Positions 37,763 to 49,450 of a DNA stretch of 64,000 nucleotides are shown piece by piece; position 1 is the stretch's first letter, and every line of letters starts with the position of its first letter. A model generated the notes under the pieces. The model was not told the DNA's origin. It worked only from the letters and a program-made list of their open reading frames with translations, and ran no database searches. The translations under genes and the position numbers were made by a program. The stretch comes from Cryptomeria japonica (lineage: Eukaryota > Streptophyta > Pinopsida > Cupressales > Cupressaceae), in contig NC_081413.1 of assembly GCF_030272615.1 (NCBI RefSeq), forward strand, positions 183,472,951-183,536,950. Direction: 5' to 3'.

Positions 37763-39159
37763 TGTTAGAATAACTGGTGGACAACTGAGAGGGGGGGGGG
37801 GTGAATCAGTTGTCAACAGATTATATTAATCAAACCCCTTTATAACCTTTAATCGGAGCACAAAAACATTAAATACTGGAATGGCTTGCTGGCTTTTAGG
37901 GGCTTTTGTGGGTTTTCCTAGGTTTTCTACTGGTTTTCCTTTTGTTCTGTTTCTCTCTGTTTCTTGTGGCTTTGTTGTTTAAGTCTTTCTTGTAAAGGGT
38001 TTCAGGGCCCCTTCAAAACCTTCTTTTTCATTAATCATAAACATTAAATAATGGAATAGTAGAAATGGATACCAGTAAGCAATAAAACTTAAGAATGAAA
38101 TAGAGAATAAACACAATGCAACCATACCACATAACACCATGATTTGCATGTGGAAAACCCAGTAAAGCAAAAAACCATGGTGGGAAGCCTACCCACAGTC
38201 AAATGATACTTCTGCATAAAGTATGTGATACAATAAGGGGCCTGCACATGGAGGGAGGCACACTGCCTAGAGCGTACTGCTCATTACAAAGGAGTCTCAC
38301 TAGCTACAGAGAGGTTATAACCACCTTAATATAATTTGACAACAATCTAGAAGAATGAACTGCCAATGATAGCATCTACCATGCCTGATTACAGTCCTAA
38401 TTAAGCTCAATACCAGAGGCCTTTGATCTCTTACATAAACCCAATTTGATCACCTATGAGCGACCAAATCTCCTTTGCATATGATATTTCATTCCATGAC
38501 CATGACCATGATCTACAATGAGATCTTACATGAAATTATACAAACCCTAAGGCCTAAAACAATTAGGTCGCCCACCTAAAATATATTACAATAAGATCAT
38601 TACATACATCCATATTACAATGATATACCATGTCGGCTTTAGACCAAAACAACATTAACCAATCCATAAATCATCCCAGTAATGTGTAGAGAACACATAA
38701 CATGATACTGGTCCATAACCTGGACCCAAATAGATTCATCATGCCAAAGAGATGTCCCCAATCAGTCGAGGCACAAACAAATATCACCTTCTGCATCTTG
38801 AATTCCATCTAGAAGCCGCACCAACACCACTTATGCATCTTGTCAAAGATTCTCAGTAAAATCTCTATTGGTAAAACCTTAAACCCTTACCGGTATAGGC
38901 TTACTAGAGTGTATGATAGAATCCGAATATCAAGTCAATACCAACTAACCAAAACATACTCCATAAACATCAAACCAAACATATTTCATTGATCCAAACA
39001 TGTCGGTAGCATCCAACTGATAATCCCTTCTGTCGGTAACACTAGTTCTTCTAACGGTAACCAAAATTTGTTTGTCGGTAACCAATCATAATAGCTATTA
39101 TTGACATCAATGACAAAACATTAATGAAACACATAATCTATTCCTTCATATTGCCAACA
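37763..39159 (-). repeat. Element I 5' LTR (right copy)
   Basis: It begins TGTTAGAATAAC on plus and ends TTGCCAACA. It is about 1397 bp including a 154-bp LINE-like insert at 37883. A run of G (37790-37801) marks the C-rich LTR end. Confidence 0.88.
37883..38036 (+). mobile_element. LINE-like 3' end, 5'-truncated (154 bp)
   Basis: It is absent from the other LTR copy of I. It is flanked by about 20-bp imperfect duplications (AAACATTAAATACTGGAAT and AAACATTAAATAATGGAAT), as in target-primed insertion. Its end (GTAAAGGGTTTCAGGGCCCC…TTAATC) matches the reverse complement of 44881-44935. Confidence 0.7.
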
Positions 39160-39164
39160 CCATC

Positions 39165-39505
39165 AAGTTTAGCAATTTTAATAGTAGGGTCACCTTCATT
39201 CAGAGACTCCAATTTGTCCCATATAGCCTTTGCAGTTGAATAATTTGTTGATCAGAAAGTGCACACAAAAGGGCTTCTCTAGCTCGACAATCATTCTTAA
39301 GCTCTTTATCCAGACTAGCTGAAGGAGGATTCCTAGATGTTGGATTAGATGTAACACCATTCTCAGTGATCTCTCAAATATCCTTTTCAAGACATCTCAG
39401 ATGAGTCTCCATCCAAATCTTCCATACCCTGTAATTTGTTCCATCAAGCCTAGAAATTTCTGTCTTGAAAACAACAACAGATGAACTTGAACTGCTAGAT
39501 GCCAT
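39165..39505 (-). pseudogene. Element H gag, N-terminal part
   Basis: The minus-strand ATG is at 39503-39505 and opens with a serine-rich stretch, then RLDGTNYRVWKIWMETHL, the usual start of copia Gag. It is cut at 39164 by element I and continues at 31894. A stop lies after EKDI. The PBS is 36 bp upstream, so this start is well supported. Confidence 0.8.
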
Positions 39506-39541
39506 AGGATCTTCCTCGAGCGGTTAAGCTTTTGTAGAGAG

Positions 39542-39559
39542 GACCAAGCTCTGATACCA
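39542..39559 (-). other. Element H primer-binding site
   Basis: TGGTATCAGAGCTTGGTC on the minus strand lies next to the 5' LTR edge (39562) and is a perfect TGGTATCAGAGC core. Confidence 0.85.
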
Positions 39560-39561
39560 AT

Positions 39562-40791
39562 TGTTAGACAACTGAGAGGTGGGGGGGGAGTGAATCAGTT
39601 GTCACCGGATTAAAGAACTTTAAGGAATTAAATAATTATTATCGAAACACATAAACTTAATACCGGATTGCACAAACCAAACACTAGAATGAATGATAAA
39701 GCATTTAAACATAAACATAAATCACATAATAGTTACCATCCATCCATAACACATGACACTAAGATTTGTACATGGAAAACCCGGTAAAGAGAAAAACCAC
39801 GGTGGGAAGCCTACCCACAGTTGGATAATACTTCTGCAGTAAGTATGTGATTACAATATGAGGGGCCTGTACATGCAAGAAGGCCAACATCCTAGAGTGC
39901 ACTGCTCATCACAAAAAGGAGCCTCACTGACTACATAAACATCAAACTACAATCCAGAAAGAAGAGTGAACTGCAAGCATAGCATCTCCTATGTCTAAGT
40001 ATAGTTCTAATTAAGCTCAATACCGGAGGCCTTAAACCTTTCTTACAAACCCAATTCGATTACCTATGATCAAAAAAATCTTTTGCATATGATTACAACA
40101 TTATTCACACATAGATCATCCCCTTGACCTATCAACCATTGATCTACAAAGAGATCTTACATCATATTTGGGATCTAAACAATTAGGTCGGCCACCTAAA
40201 AGATAATACAATAAATTTATAACATAAACTCATAATCCAATCATCAACCAAGTTGGCTTAGGCCAAAAACAATGTAAAACAATCATTAAATCCCTTCGGT
40301 AATACATTAGGAACATCCTCCAATACATTACAGAAATGAGTCCATAACCTAGATAACACTGGACCCAAAATAGGTCGCCATAAACCAAATCCAACATCAC
40401 CCATAAACTAGAACACGAACAAGATAACCAATAGCATCCTGAAAAACCATCTAGAAGCCGCACCAGCACCACTTATCACATGCATTAAAAGATCTTCAAC
40501 AAAGCTCTACCGGTAAAACCCTTACCGGTGACCAAAAGGTTTACTAGAACATATGATAGCTCCTGGGTCATCAAATCCCAAACCAACTGATCGTGATACA
40601 CATATGAATAGCATGAATGGTAGATCCAAACCAATTCCACAAACCAAATCATACCGGATCCTACCGGATCAATATTGTAATCAGCCACTCTACCAAAATC
40701 AATCAGAAATCGGCTAATAACCAAAATAACCTATGTTGCCATCAATGACAAAATATCAATGCAACACATAATCAATTCCAAACTGCCAACA
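39562..40791 (-). repeat. Element H 5' LTR (right copy)
   Basis: It is 1230 bp, from TGTTAGACAACTGAG to AACTGCCAACA on plus, matching 26440-27695. It has the conserved module near 39775-39810. Confidence 0.88.
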
Positions 40792-41288
40792 CGAACAAGT
40801 GAATTTATCTTTCGGCATGGTGTATTGAGAAGAGACTATTGTAGGGAAGACAAATGAGCTTAACCGGAACTGTCAGCAGGCATTAGCAGATTCTATTTTT
40901 GTAGTTCATCTTTTTTGGATTGTAGTACGAATATCTTTGTAAGGTAGTGAACCTGCCCCAAGGGTTTTAGCCTTCTAAGTCATTATATTTTTAGCAGTAA
41001 GCTCTAGGTAGTTTTCTTGAATGCATTTGCATTTCCTATTGTAATAATTAAACATACTACTACAAAGTATCATCTCATTGTGGGTAGGTTACCACCGTGG
41101 TTTTTCCCTTGACTGGGTTTTCCATGTCAAAAAATTGGTGTTATGTGTGTTGTTGTTGTTGTTGTTGTTGTTTCTTTTATCTTTCTTTTTACTTCACTTG
41201 ATCAGATCAAAGATAGTGCTTAAATTGTTTAATACGGTGAAAATTGATTCACCCCCCTCTCAGTTTTCCTTCCTTGTTGTTGCCAACA
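40792..41288 (+). repeat. Element G 5' LTR, right segment
   Basis: It continues 26434 after removal of H and matches 46923-47380. It has the CACCGTGGTTTTTCCC…TTTTCCATGTC module (41092-41130), a (GTT)n stretch near 41150 and ends TTGCCAACA. Confidence 0.88.
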
Positions 41289-41290
41289 AG

Positions 41291-41302
41291 TGGTATCAGA
41301 GC
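41291..41302 (+). other. Element G primer-binding site
   Basis: TGGTATCAGAGC is a perfect initiator-Met-type PBS, 2 bp after the LTR end. Confidence 0.9.
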
Positions 41303-41344
41303 TAGATCCTCTAGAACAATCTTGACCACTTGAGGAGATCCGGG

Positions 41345-44300
41345 ATGGAAACCTATGTGTTCAAGAAGGAGAGTCCTAGATTTGATGGAAATAATTATAC
41401 TCTATGGAAGGACTTGATGGAAGTTCACTTTAAGTGTATTGAAGAAGATTATTGGAAGATTACAAAGAATGTCTACAATGTTCCTTCAAATGGATCAATT
41501 ACTACTGATGAAATCAAGAAGATTAACATAAAATAAGAGCTAAGGAAGCTTTGCTGAGTGATTTGACTGATTCAGAGATGACTAATGTGATGTGACTTCA
41601 AACTGCTAATGAGATCTGGAAAAACATAGAGATCTTATATGAAGGAGATGTGCAAGTTAAAGATGCTAAGTTGTAGAGTTTGAAAGAAAAGTATGAGACA
41701 TTAAAGATGGGAGAAGATGAGAACATGAAATCATTTATGGCTAAAGTGAATGAACTTGTTATGAACATCAAATGTGCTAGTGGAACTCTTGAGGAAGATG
41801 AGATTGTTACTAAGGTGCTGAGATCCTTGCCTTATGCTTACAAAGATAAAGTTGTTGTTATTGATGAGATCCAGAGTGTGACTACTATGACAAGAGATAT
41901 GTTGGTTGGTAAGCTAGCTGCATTTGAGTTGAGTGAATTTGGTGAATCACATGATAAATCTAAGAGTGCATTTAAAGCCTATGTATCTGGGAAGCTGGAG
42001 TATGATCTGGGAGAGAGTTCATCTAGGGTGTCAAAATATGAAAGAGAAATGGGAGAGATGGAGGAGTAGAAAAAGAGTTGGATGATCTTGAAGAACTTAT
42101 TGCTCAGAGATTGCCTAAGGGAGCCAGTAAGTATGATGGAAAGTTACCTTTGAAATGTTTCTCTTGTAATAAGATAGGACATTTTGCTTCTAGGTGTCCT
42201 GAAATAATATCTAAGTATGATAAGCATGAAAGGCATGATAGATTTGATAAGCATGATAGATATGAGAAACACGATAAGTATGATAAGCCCTATAAGCCTA
42301 AATAGAAGTATAAATATTAGAAAAGATGTTATTATGTTGTTGATGAATGTGTGATAGATGAGGAATCAAAGAATGAGAATTAAGGAGATGAATTTGTATT
42401 TATTGCTATGAAGAAAGATGATTCGGTATGAGTGAATCCTACAAGCTGCGTTGCTGAGAAGAATGATTTGTCTGCAAAGATTGAAGAGAAAGATGAATGG
42501 GTAATTGACAACAGTTTCTTACATCATATGGCAAGTGATAAAAGTAAATTTGTGAATATGGAAAGGTATGATGGAGGTATAGTGAGGTTTGGGTATGATA
42601 AAGCTTGTGTGATTCATGGTAGAGGTTTTATATCTTTTGATGGTAAGAATGATATTGATGATTTTTTATATGTTGAAGGTTTGAAGCATAATCTTTTGAG
42701 TGTTGGATAGATGGTTGACAAGGGATATGATTTGGAATTCAAGAATGGTAAATGCAAGATTCTAAATGCCTTTGGCATAAAGATTGCAACATAGACTAAG
42801 ACAAAAGGTAATATCTTTGCCAGTGAGAAAAGTTATTTCATTGCTTAGATTGATGAAAGTTGGTTGTGGCATAGGAGGATGTGTCATGTTAATTTTGATT
42901 GCAAGATAAGGATAAGTACTACTCAAGATGTTAGAGATTTGCCTAAGATTGTAAAGACTTGTAATCCGGTATGTAAAGAATGTCAGTTGGGAAAGAAAAC
43001 AAGAACTTCATTTAAGAGTAAGTTGTATACACCTAATGGATTGTTAGCTCTTGTGCATATTGACTTGTGTGGTCCTACAAGAGTGAGAAGCATGTAGGGT
43101 GATAGGCATTCCATGGTGTTGATTGATGATTACTCTAGAATGATGTGGGTAGATTTTCTAAGGGAGAAATCAAAAGCACTGCAGAAATTCAAGATATTCA
43201 AAGCTAAGGTGGAGATTGAGACAGGGTTGAAGCTAAAGTGTTTGAGATCTAATAGAGGAGGATAATTCACATCTAGTGAGTTTGATTCATTTTGTGAGAG
43301 GAATGGAATTAAAAGACAATTATCTTCTCCTAGAACCCCTCATCAGAATGGAGTTGTTGAAAGGGAGATCAAAACTAGTTTGGATGCTACTAGAACTATG
43401 TTAATTGAAGGAAATGTTCCACAAACCTTTTGGAAAGAAGCTGTTAGCACTATTATCTACACATTCAATCAGGTGCATATAAAAGGTGATTCAGTTAAGA
43501 CTCCTTATGAGCTATGGTTTGGTCATGTTCCTACAGCTAGATATTTTAGAGTTTTTGGAAGCAAATATTATATCAAAAGAGATGAGGATATAGGGAAGTT
43601 TGATGCAAGATGTGATGAAGGAATATTCTTGGGATATTATACTAAGAGGTTGAAGAAGATAGTGAAAAGTGCAAATGTGAAGGAATTGTTGAAGAAATTT
43701 GGGTTAGCTGATTCTAAACCTGTTGGAACTCCTATGGTGACTGGATGCAAGTTGTCTAAGAAAGATGAATCTCGAAAAGTTAATCAGACCTTGTACAGAT
43801 CTATGGTTGATGAACTGTTGTACCTGACTCAGACAAGACTGTATATTATGCATGCAGTTTGTCTTTATGCCAAATTTCAAGCTGATCCTAAAGAGAGTCA
43901 TGTTATTGCTGTGAAGAGGATTTTCAGATATTTGAAGGGGACTATTGATTATGGATTGTGGTATCCAAAGAATGATGATTTCATGTTATGTTCTTATACT
44001 GATGTTGATTGGGCAAGTGATGTAGATGACTAGAAGGGCACAACCAATGGAGATTTCTTTTTGGGGAAGAATTTGGTTTCATGGGAAAGTAAGAAACAAG
44101 ATGTTATATCCCTATCTACTACTGAAGCTGAATACATGACTGCTACTAGCAACTGTACTTAGGTAGTTTGGATGAAGAAAATGCTGAAGGACATTAGAGT
44201 TATATATGATAAGCCTACTATTATTTATTGTGACAATTCAAGTGCTATTAATATTTCCAAGAATTTTGTACTGAACTCTAAAACAAATCATATATCAATT

Positions 44301-44465
44301 AAGTATCACTTCTTGAGGGAGAAGGTCAGTGATGAGGAAGTAAAATTGGAGTATGTATCTACAAAGAATCAGATTGCAATTTTTCTTACTAAGCCCTTGC
44401 CTGCAGATACATTTGTCTATTTGAGAGACAAGCTAGGGGTCTTTTCCCCTCCTAATCAGAACTAG
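41345..44465 (+). pseudogene. Element G gag-pol with RT deleted
   Basis: Gag starts METYVFKKESPRFDG (41345). The zinc knuckle is CFSCNKIGHFASRC (42156). The protease active site reads VIDNSFLHHMASDKS, with the DSG core lost. Integrase retains HRRMCHVNF, CKECQLGKK and HIDLCGP. At about 43680 SANVK joins ELLKKFGLADSK: the RT catalytic domain, with the usual VDD box, is missing and the frame is kept. RNase H (TDVDWASDVDD) continues to a stop at 44463-44465. Many TAG/TGA/TAA stops (for example 41598, 41674, 42067, 42708, 42793, 42847, 43096, 44032, 44161) stand mostly at likely Gln or Arg codons. Confidence 0.88.
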
Positions 44466-44769
44466 GTGTACGGAGATGCATCAATCCGATGGACTCCATA
44501 GTCTTATCTTCTTATCTGGGTTCATGAGTTGGTGCTACTTCTCAACTGGGGTAGTCAGTGAAAGATTGTCCTTCTTAGAGGGAGAGATGCATAATTTGTA
44601 TTTTATCTTTGGCATTGTTGTCAAAGGGGGAGAGAAGCATGTGAAAAAATGCCTTATCTTTGGATCTTTGTGTGAATGATCTTAGGGGGAGTTTGTTGGT
44701 GTTGATTTATTCCTTTTCATTGATTTTTTTTCACTTTCATATGTTGCCATCAATACCAAAGGGGGAGAT
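44466..44769 (+). other. Element G PPT cluster
   Basis: No gene is present. Tracts lie at 44621-44632 (TCAAAGGGGGAG), 44681-44691 (CTTAGGGGGAG) and the terminal AAAGGGGGAGAT ending at 44769. Confidence 0.7.
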
Positions 44770-47380
44770 TGTTGGATATTGTTGCTGCTAAGATATGTTG
44801 TTCTCACTCATGTCAACATATTCTTGTGTTTTGATGTTGCAAAGAGCTATTTGATGATCCAGTGATTCTAGTGATTTTTGGATTAAGGAAAAAACAAGTT
44901 TTGAAGGGGCCTTGAAACCCTTTACAAAATGATTCTAACAGGTATAGAATCAGAAAGAAACGTCCAAAACAAAATAGGTTGCAAGGATAAACATAAGATA
45001 TAATAGCCAAAGAGACAACAAAAGCCTAGTCGGGTACAAAAAGATAGCAAAAAGACCAAACCCAGATATAGACAGAACCAACAACAAAAAACTACCCAAT
45101 TACATGAGGCTTTTGCAGGTCTCAATGACCTTAGCCTCTAGGGAATTCATGGTATCAACAACAACCTTCATAGCTTTATGATCCAAATTCTGAATAGCCA
45201 CCTTTTTCTTAATGTTTCCATGGGTCCTTTTGCAGGGTCCTTCACCAGTTTGAGCCACCTCAGCATCATCACCAATAATAACAACAACCTTATTTGGTTG
45301 TTCCAGACTATTCACCATGGTATTCATAACCATTGCAGACTATTTGACAATTTTGTGACTGCTAACCATAATAGTCTTGAGGGTGTCCTAGATCTTGTTG
45401 TAGCCTTCCTCGACATGGGTGATGCATTCCTCCATCGTTTTCTTCATTTGATCAACCCCTTCCCCTATTTTCTTGATATAGTCCATGATCGATTTCTTCT
45501 CAACCTCAGTCTAAATCCCTTCATTATTTGGACTACCATGAGTAGAACCAGTAGGGAGAGAATCCATTTTTCTACCCAGGGCTCTTTGGTTAATCCTAAT
45601 TGCTTTAAGTTTATGAAACAACCACTTGAACAAGATGAAAGTATTAATAGCATGTTCAGGAGCCATACCTAGCACATTTTCATAATCCCCCCTCTTATTG
45701 TTAAGCTCATTACTTTTGGGATGAAGGTATGTAATACCAACCACACCCACATTACCAGTATCCATATGGGACGGAGGAGAGGCCGGGACATTAGGGAAAA
45801 CAAGTTTCTTATCATCTTTTGCTTTCTCACTAGAATAGGGGGAGCCATTCTCAGCAGAAGTAGAGGGGGCGAGACATAACAATGATCTTTTGACCTTTGA
45901 TACCCTTCCTCATCTTAGGTTTTAAGCTTGAAGGAATTTCCATTTTAGCTTTCTTCAGGGGAGGGCAAATCTCGTCAGACCCAGACCTAGAGGCCTCATT
46001 ATTAGACTTGCCTACACTAGTCTCATCATTCTCAGAAATAATGTGGATGTAATCATCAGGGAGAGGAGGAGCACAAAAATGGGCATCAACAAGGACCAAT
46101 AGGCCTTCATGCATGATGGGAAACTTAACAAGGTTCTTGCGGTGGTCACTAAAGTTAGCCCAATGAGTTGACCTGGTCGGTTTATTTCTTTGATATTTTG
46201 AATCAACTAGAGATACTTCATTCTTTATTGATTTCATGATGCTATGTGATGATTTGATCGAGTTGAGGATTCTGGTATGGAGATTTGTTTTCAGTGTTCA
46301 GTGTTATAGTGTTTGATCTCTTGTGCTCCAACATGATCATATCTTGTGTTGTGAATTTGGGAGAATGCTTGGGATGTTCATGTGTATCTTCATTTCAGAT
46401 GATTCGCTATTTGATGCTCCAAAAACTATCTTTCTTTTCTGAGTTGTTGTTGATAAGTGTTCTTGAGTATTAGCATGTTGATTGATAAAGATTTGATTAA
46501 GTGGTATTGGTGCAACTATTGCGGATGGTTCTAAGATGCTTGTTGGTGTTTGCTAATCATTTCCTATTTTTTTGGGTGGTCTGCATTGATCAGTGTGCAT
46601 ATTTTTGAAGATCTTATTGGTCTGGTGATATTATTTGTATTATGTGGTATTTTTGGTGGTGTAACATGTTGTGGTTGATCTTGGTGAGAATTTCAGTGAT
46701 GGTGCATGTTTGAGGAGTTTATTTAGGTCTATGCTATGTTTTCTATGATATTGTATTGGTCTAGTGGCTAATTTATGTATCATGTGATGTAATTTTGTAA
46801 TTAGGTGTTGAGGGTTTGGTTGACCTTGTAGTCAAGGTTGATGATTTGTATAAATAGCTGTTATATTTTTGGATCGGTGATGTATGGTGTTGAGTCTGCA
46901 TTATCAAAGAGTGGTGTATGTGCGAACAAGTGAATTTATCTTTCAGTGTGGTGTATTGAGCATAGAGTGTTCCAGGGAAGAAAAATGAGATTAACTAGAA
47001 CTGTCATCAGGCATTAGCAGATGCTATCTTTGTAGTTTATCTTTGTCGGATTGTAGTCTGAATATCTTTATAAGGTAGTGAACCTTCCCTTAGGGTTGTA
47101 GCCTTCTGGGTCATTATATTTTGAGCAGTGTGCATTCTCCATTGTAATATTTACACATACTACTGCAGAGTATCATCTCATTGTGGGTAGGATCCCGCCA
47201 TGGTTTTTCCCTCGATTGGGTTTTCCACATCAAAATATTGGTGTTATATGTGTTGTTGTTATTTCTTTTATCTTTATTTTTGTTGTTGTTGATCAGATCT
47301 GAGATAGTGCTTAAATTATTTAATCCAATAAAAATTGATTCACCCTGCCTCTTAGTTTTCCTTCCTTGATGTTGCCAACA
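44770..47380 (+). repeat. Element G 3' LTR, carries a LINE-like insert
   Basis: It starts TGTTGGATATTG after the PPT and ends GTTGCCAACA. Its own sequence is 44770-44880 and 46166-47380. TATAAATAG is at 46849-46857. At 46921 it retains the unoccupied H target, TGCGAACAAG. Confidence 0.88.
44881..46165 (-). mobile_element. LINE-like insertion with an unknown minus-strand ORF
   Basis: It is absent from the 5' LTR of G. Its left end shares the 3'-end sequence of the 37883 insert in reverse, so the minus strand is its sense strand. Reading from 46165 down, a decayed ORF runs to about 45110: an acidic part with DDYIHIISENDE, a basic PPLKKAKM (NLS-like), a proline stretch, LFHKLKAIRINQRALGRKM, then a helical part (TMEECITHVEEGY). 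I do not recognise it. There is no endonuclease or RT. It may be a LINE ORF1-like or hitch-hiking unit. No TSD was found, so edges are approximate by a few bases. Confidence 0.5.
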
Positions 47381-49450
47381 AAGTTAACATCAATGGCAAC
47401 ACATATTATGGACAATTAATGGAAACACCATAGATAACATTACAAATATCTACATAAAATATCCCTATCAAAATTATCTCTTCTCCTTAGGTAGTATCTC
47501 CCCCCCTTTGACATCAGGGACAAAGGGCGCACAAATACACCTCATAATTATTATATCACCTAAACAACAAAAAATAACTCTCCCCTTAATTGATATCTCT
47601 TACCCTTTAATTTTGTGTCCAAAACATTCTCTCCATATAGTACCAATGACCCAACCACTTGCTCCCCCTGAAATAAACACTCAACATCAATCCATGACTA
47701 AGGATATATCTTGAAATTCTTCCCCTAGATGGATGCACCATTAGATGTATCTTAGTTGGAAGATGGAAGGGAAATTTATAATAAATACTCTAAGGTATCC
47801 TTTTGGAGTTCCTTATTGAATATGTTTGCAATCTGATCCTTAGTGGGTGCGTACTCCAATCTCAATTCCTTCTCTATATCTTTATCCCTTAAGAAGTGAT
47901 GCTAGATAGAAATGTGCTTGGTTCTTAAATGCATAATAAGATTATTTGAAATATTTATTGCATTAGTATTATCACACATAATAGGAATGGGCTCATCATA
48001 AATCACCTTGACATCTTTAAAAGTCTTCTTTATCCACATCACCTGCGTGTAGAAGGATGCTACAATAATGTATTCTACTTTTACAATGGATAAGGATACT
48101 AAATCTTTCTTCTTGTTGAGCCAAGAGACCAATCTACCTTCGAAGAAAAATGCTCTACCACTAGTACTTTTGTCATCAACATATCCAACTCAATCAACAT
48201 CTATGTAAACCATGAGAGACAAATAACTATCCTTCTTGTACAACAAACCATAATTCAAAGTTCCTTTCAAATATTTGAATATCCTTTTGACCACCACATC
48301 AAGAGATTTATTAGGATTTTCTTGATATCTAGAAACCATACATAGTACATGCATAATATCAGGTCTAGAAGTAGTCAAGTACAATAAACCACTAATCATA
48401 GATTTATATTGATTCTGATAATCTTCTAGAGATCCATCATCCTTACTCAAGTGACAACTAGTAGTCACAGTAGTACTCACTACTTTAGCGTTCTCCATAT
48501 TAAAATTCTTTAACATCTTGTTAACATACTTTTCTTAAGAAATAAATATTCCATTATCTAACCAAGCAACTTGAAGGATAAAAAAGAAGGATAAATCACT
48601 AATCATTGACATCTCAAATTCCTTCTGCATTTCCTCTCCAAATCTTTTGCATGTCTTATCTTCTCCTCTAAATATGATATCATCAACATATACAACTACT
48701 ATCAACAATATTCCATCCTTAGTTTTCAAATATTTTATCCCTATTAGTTGTACCTTTTTTGAGGCCATGCTATAGTACATACCTATCCAACCTAGCATAC
48801 CAAGCCATAGGGACTTGCTTGAGGCCATATAGAGCCTTTTTCAATTTGCATACCATGTCTAGATCTTTTGCCAACTGAAATCCATTAGGTTATTTTATGT
48901 AGAGTTCTTCTTCTAGGCCACCATAAAATCTAACTTGACGTCTGTCTAATATAGCTTAATGTTTTTGTGAGAAGTAAAAGCCAAGAACATTTTGATTGCC
49001 TCCATTATAGCCACTGAAAAAAAATTCTTCTCAAAATCAATGCCTTCCACTTCATAATAGCCCTTACACACCAATTTGGCCTTGTTCTTTGTCACTTTTC
49101 CCTATTCATTCATTTTATTCCAAAACTAACACATGGTTTCAATAATATTCTTGTCAACAAGTCTAGGAACAAGTTCCCATGTCTAATTCTTCTCAATCTA
49201 ACTAGGTTCTTATTTCATATCTTTCATCCATCGTTCATCCTTGCATGGACCAGGAAATTTTTTAGGCTCAACCTTTGATAGAAGATAAATATTTACCTAT
49301 TTTCCTGCCTTGGCAAAGTCTGCACTTCTTCATTCTTGTCGGTAATAATCTAATTTTAGAGTGATTGTTTTGAACATATCTTGATGGAGTATTGGGGGTA
49401 TTTTCTGATTCCTTTTCCTTTGTTTGTTGTTGTTCTTCTTTTTACCTATT
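47381..49450 (-). pseudogene. Copia element K, RT-RNase H remnant
   Basis: Minus strand, more diverged than the other copies. The RT has VVYVDDIIFRGEDKTCK (about 48690) and EFEMSMISDL; the connection has STTVTTSCHLSKDD and GLLYLTTSRPDIM; RNase H has VSWLNKKKD and CDNTNAINISNN. N-terminal RT blocks are barely readable from 48900 to 49350 and nothing of integrase is clear beyond. On the left, a minus-strand PPT-like tract (CTCCCCCCCTTTGACATC) lies at 47498-47515, after which G interrupts. LTRs could not be placed. Frameshifts and stops are frequent. Confidence 0.7.

Larger units (their letters stand above)
31900..39159 (-). mobile_element. Copia element I (minus strand), carries J and a LINE-like end
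   Basis: A perfect 5-bp TSD CCATC (31895-31899, 39160-39164) flanks it. The left edge reads TATTAGAATAAC and the right edge ATTGCCAACA. Removing it rejoins the gag of H (YENLKME side and LDG side). LTRs are 31900-34777 and 37763-39159. The minus-strand coding region lies at 35122-37705 and lacks the knuckle, protease and integrase. Confidence 0.92.
26440..40791 (-). mobile_element. Copia element H (minus strand), interrupted by I
   Basis: The terminal repeats are 26440-27695 and 39562-40791, inverted in orientation (…CCAACA on the right edges). The target 5-mers are TAAAT (26435-26439) and CGAAC (40792-40796). The undisturbed site in the 3' LTR of G reads TGTGCGAACAAG, proving the insertion point; the left copy has three transitions. 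The interior has Gag near the right end and RNase H near the left. Element I is inserted in gag at 31900. Confidence 0.88.
25580..47380 (+). mobile_element. Copia element G (Sirevirus-like), interrupted by H and a LINE-like insert
   Basis: The 5' LTR starts at 25580 (TTTTGGATATTG against TGTTGGATATTG in the 3' LTR) and the 3' LTR ends at 47380 (GTTGCCAACA). The flanking 5-mers AAATT (25575-25579) and AAGTT (47381-47385) are a TSD with one transition. The 5' LTR is split by element H; the 3' LTR holds a LINE-like insertion. The interior at 41289-44769 codes for a Gag-protease-integrase-RNase H remnant from which most of the RT has been deleted. Confidence 0.85.

Noticed and set aside
45178-45672. 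Plus-strand ORF of 164 codons in the LINE-like insert
   Set aside because: It is opposite the minus-strand frame, which has the basic motif and the orientation given by the shared 3' end.
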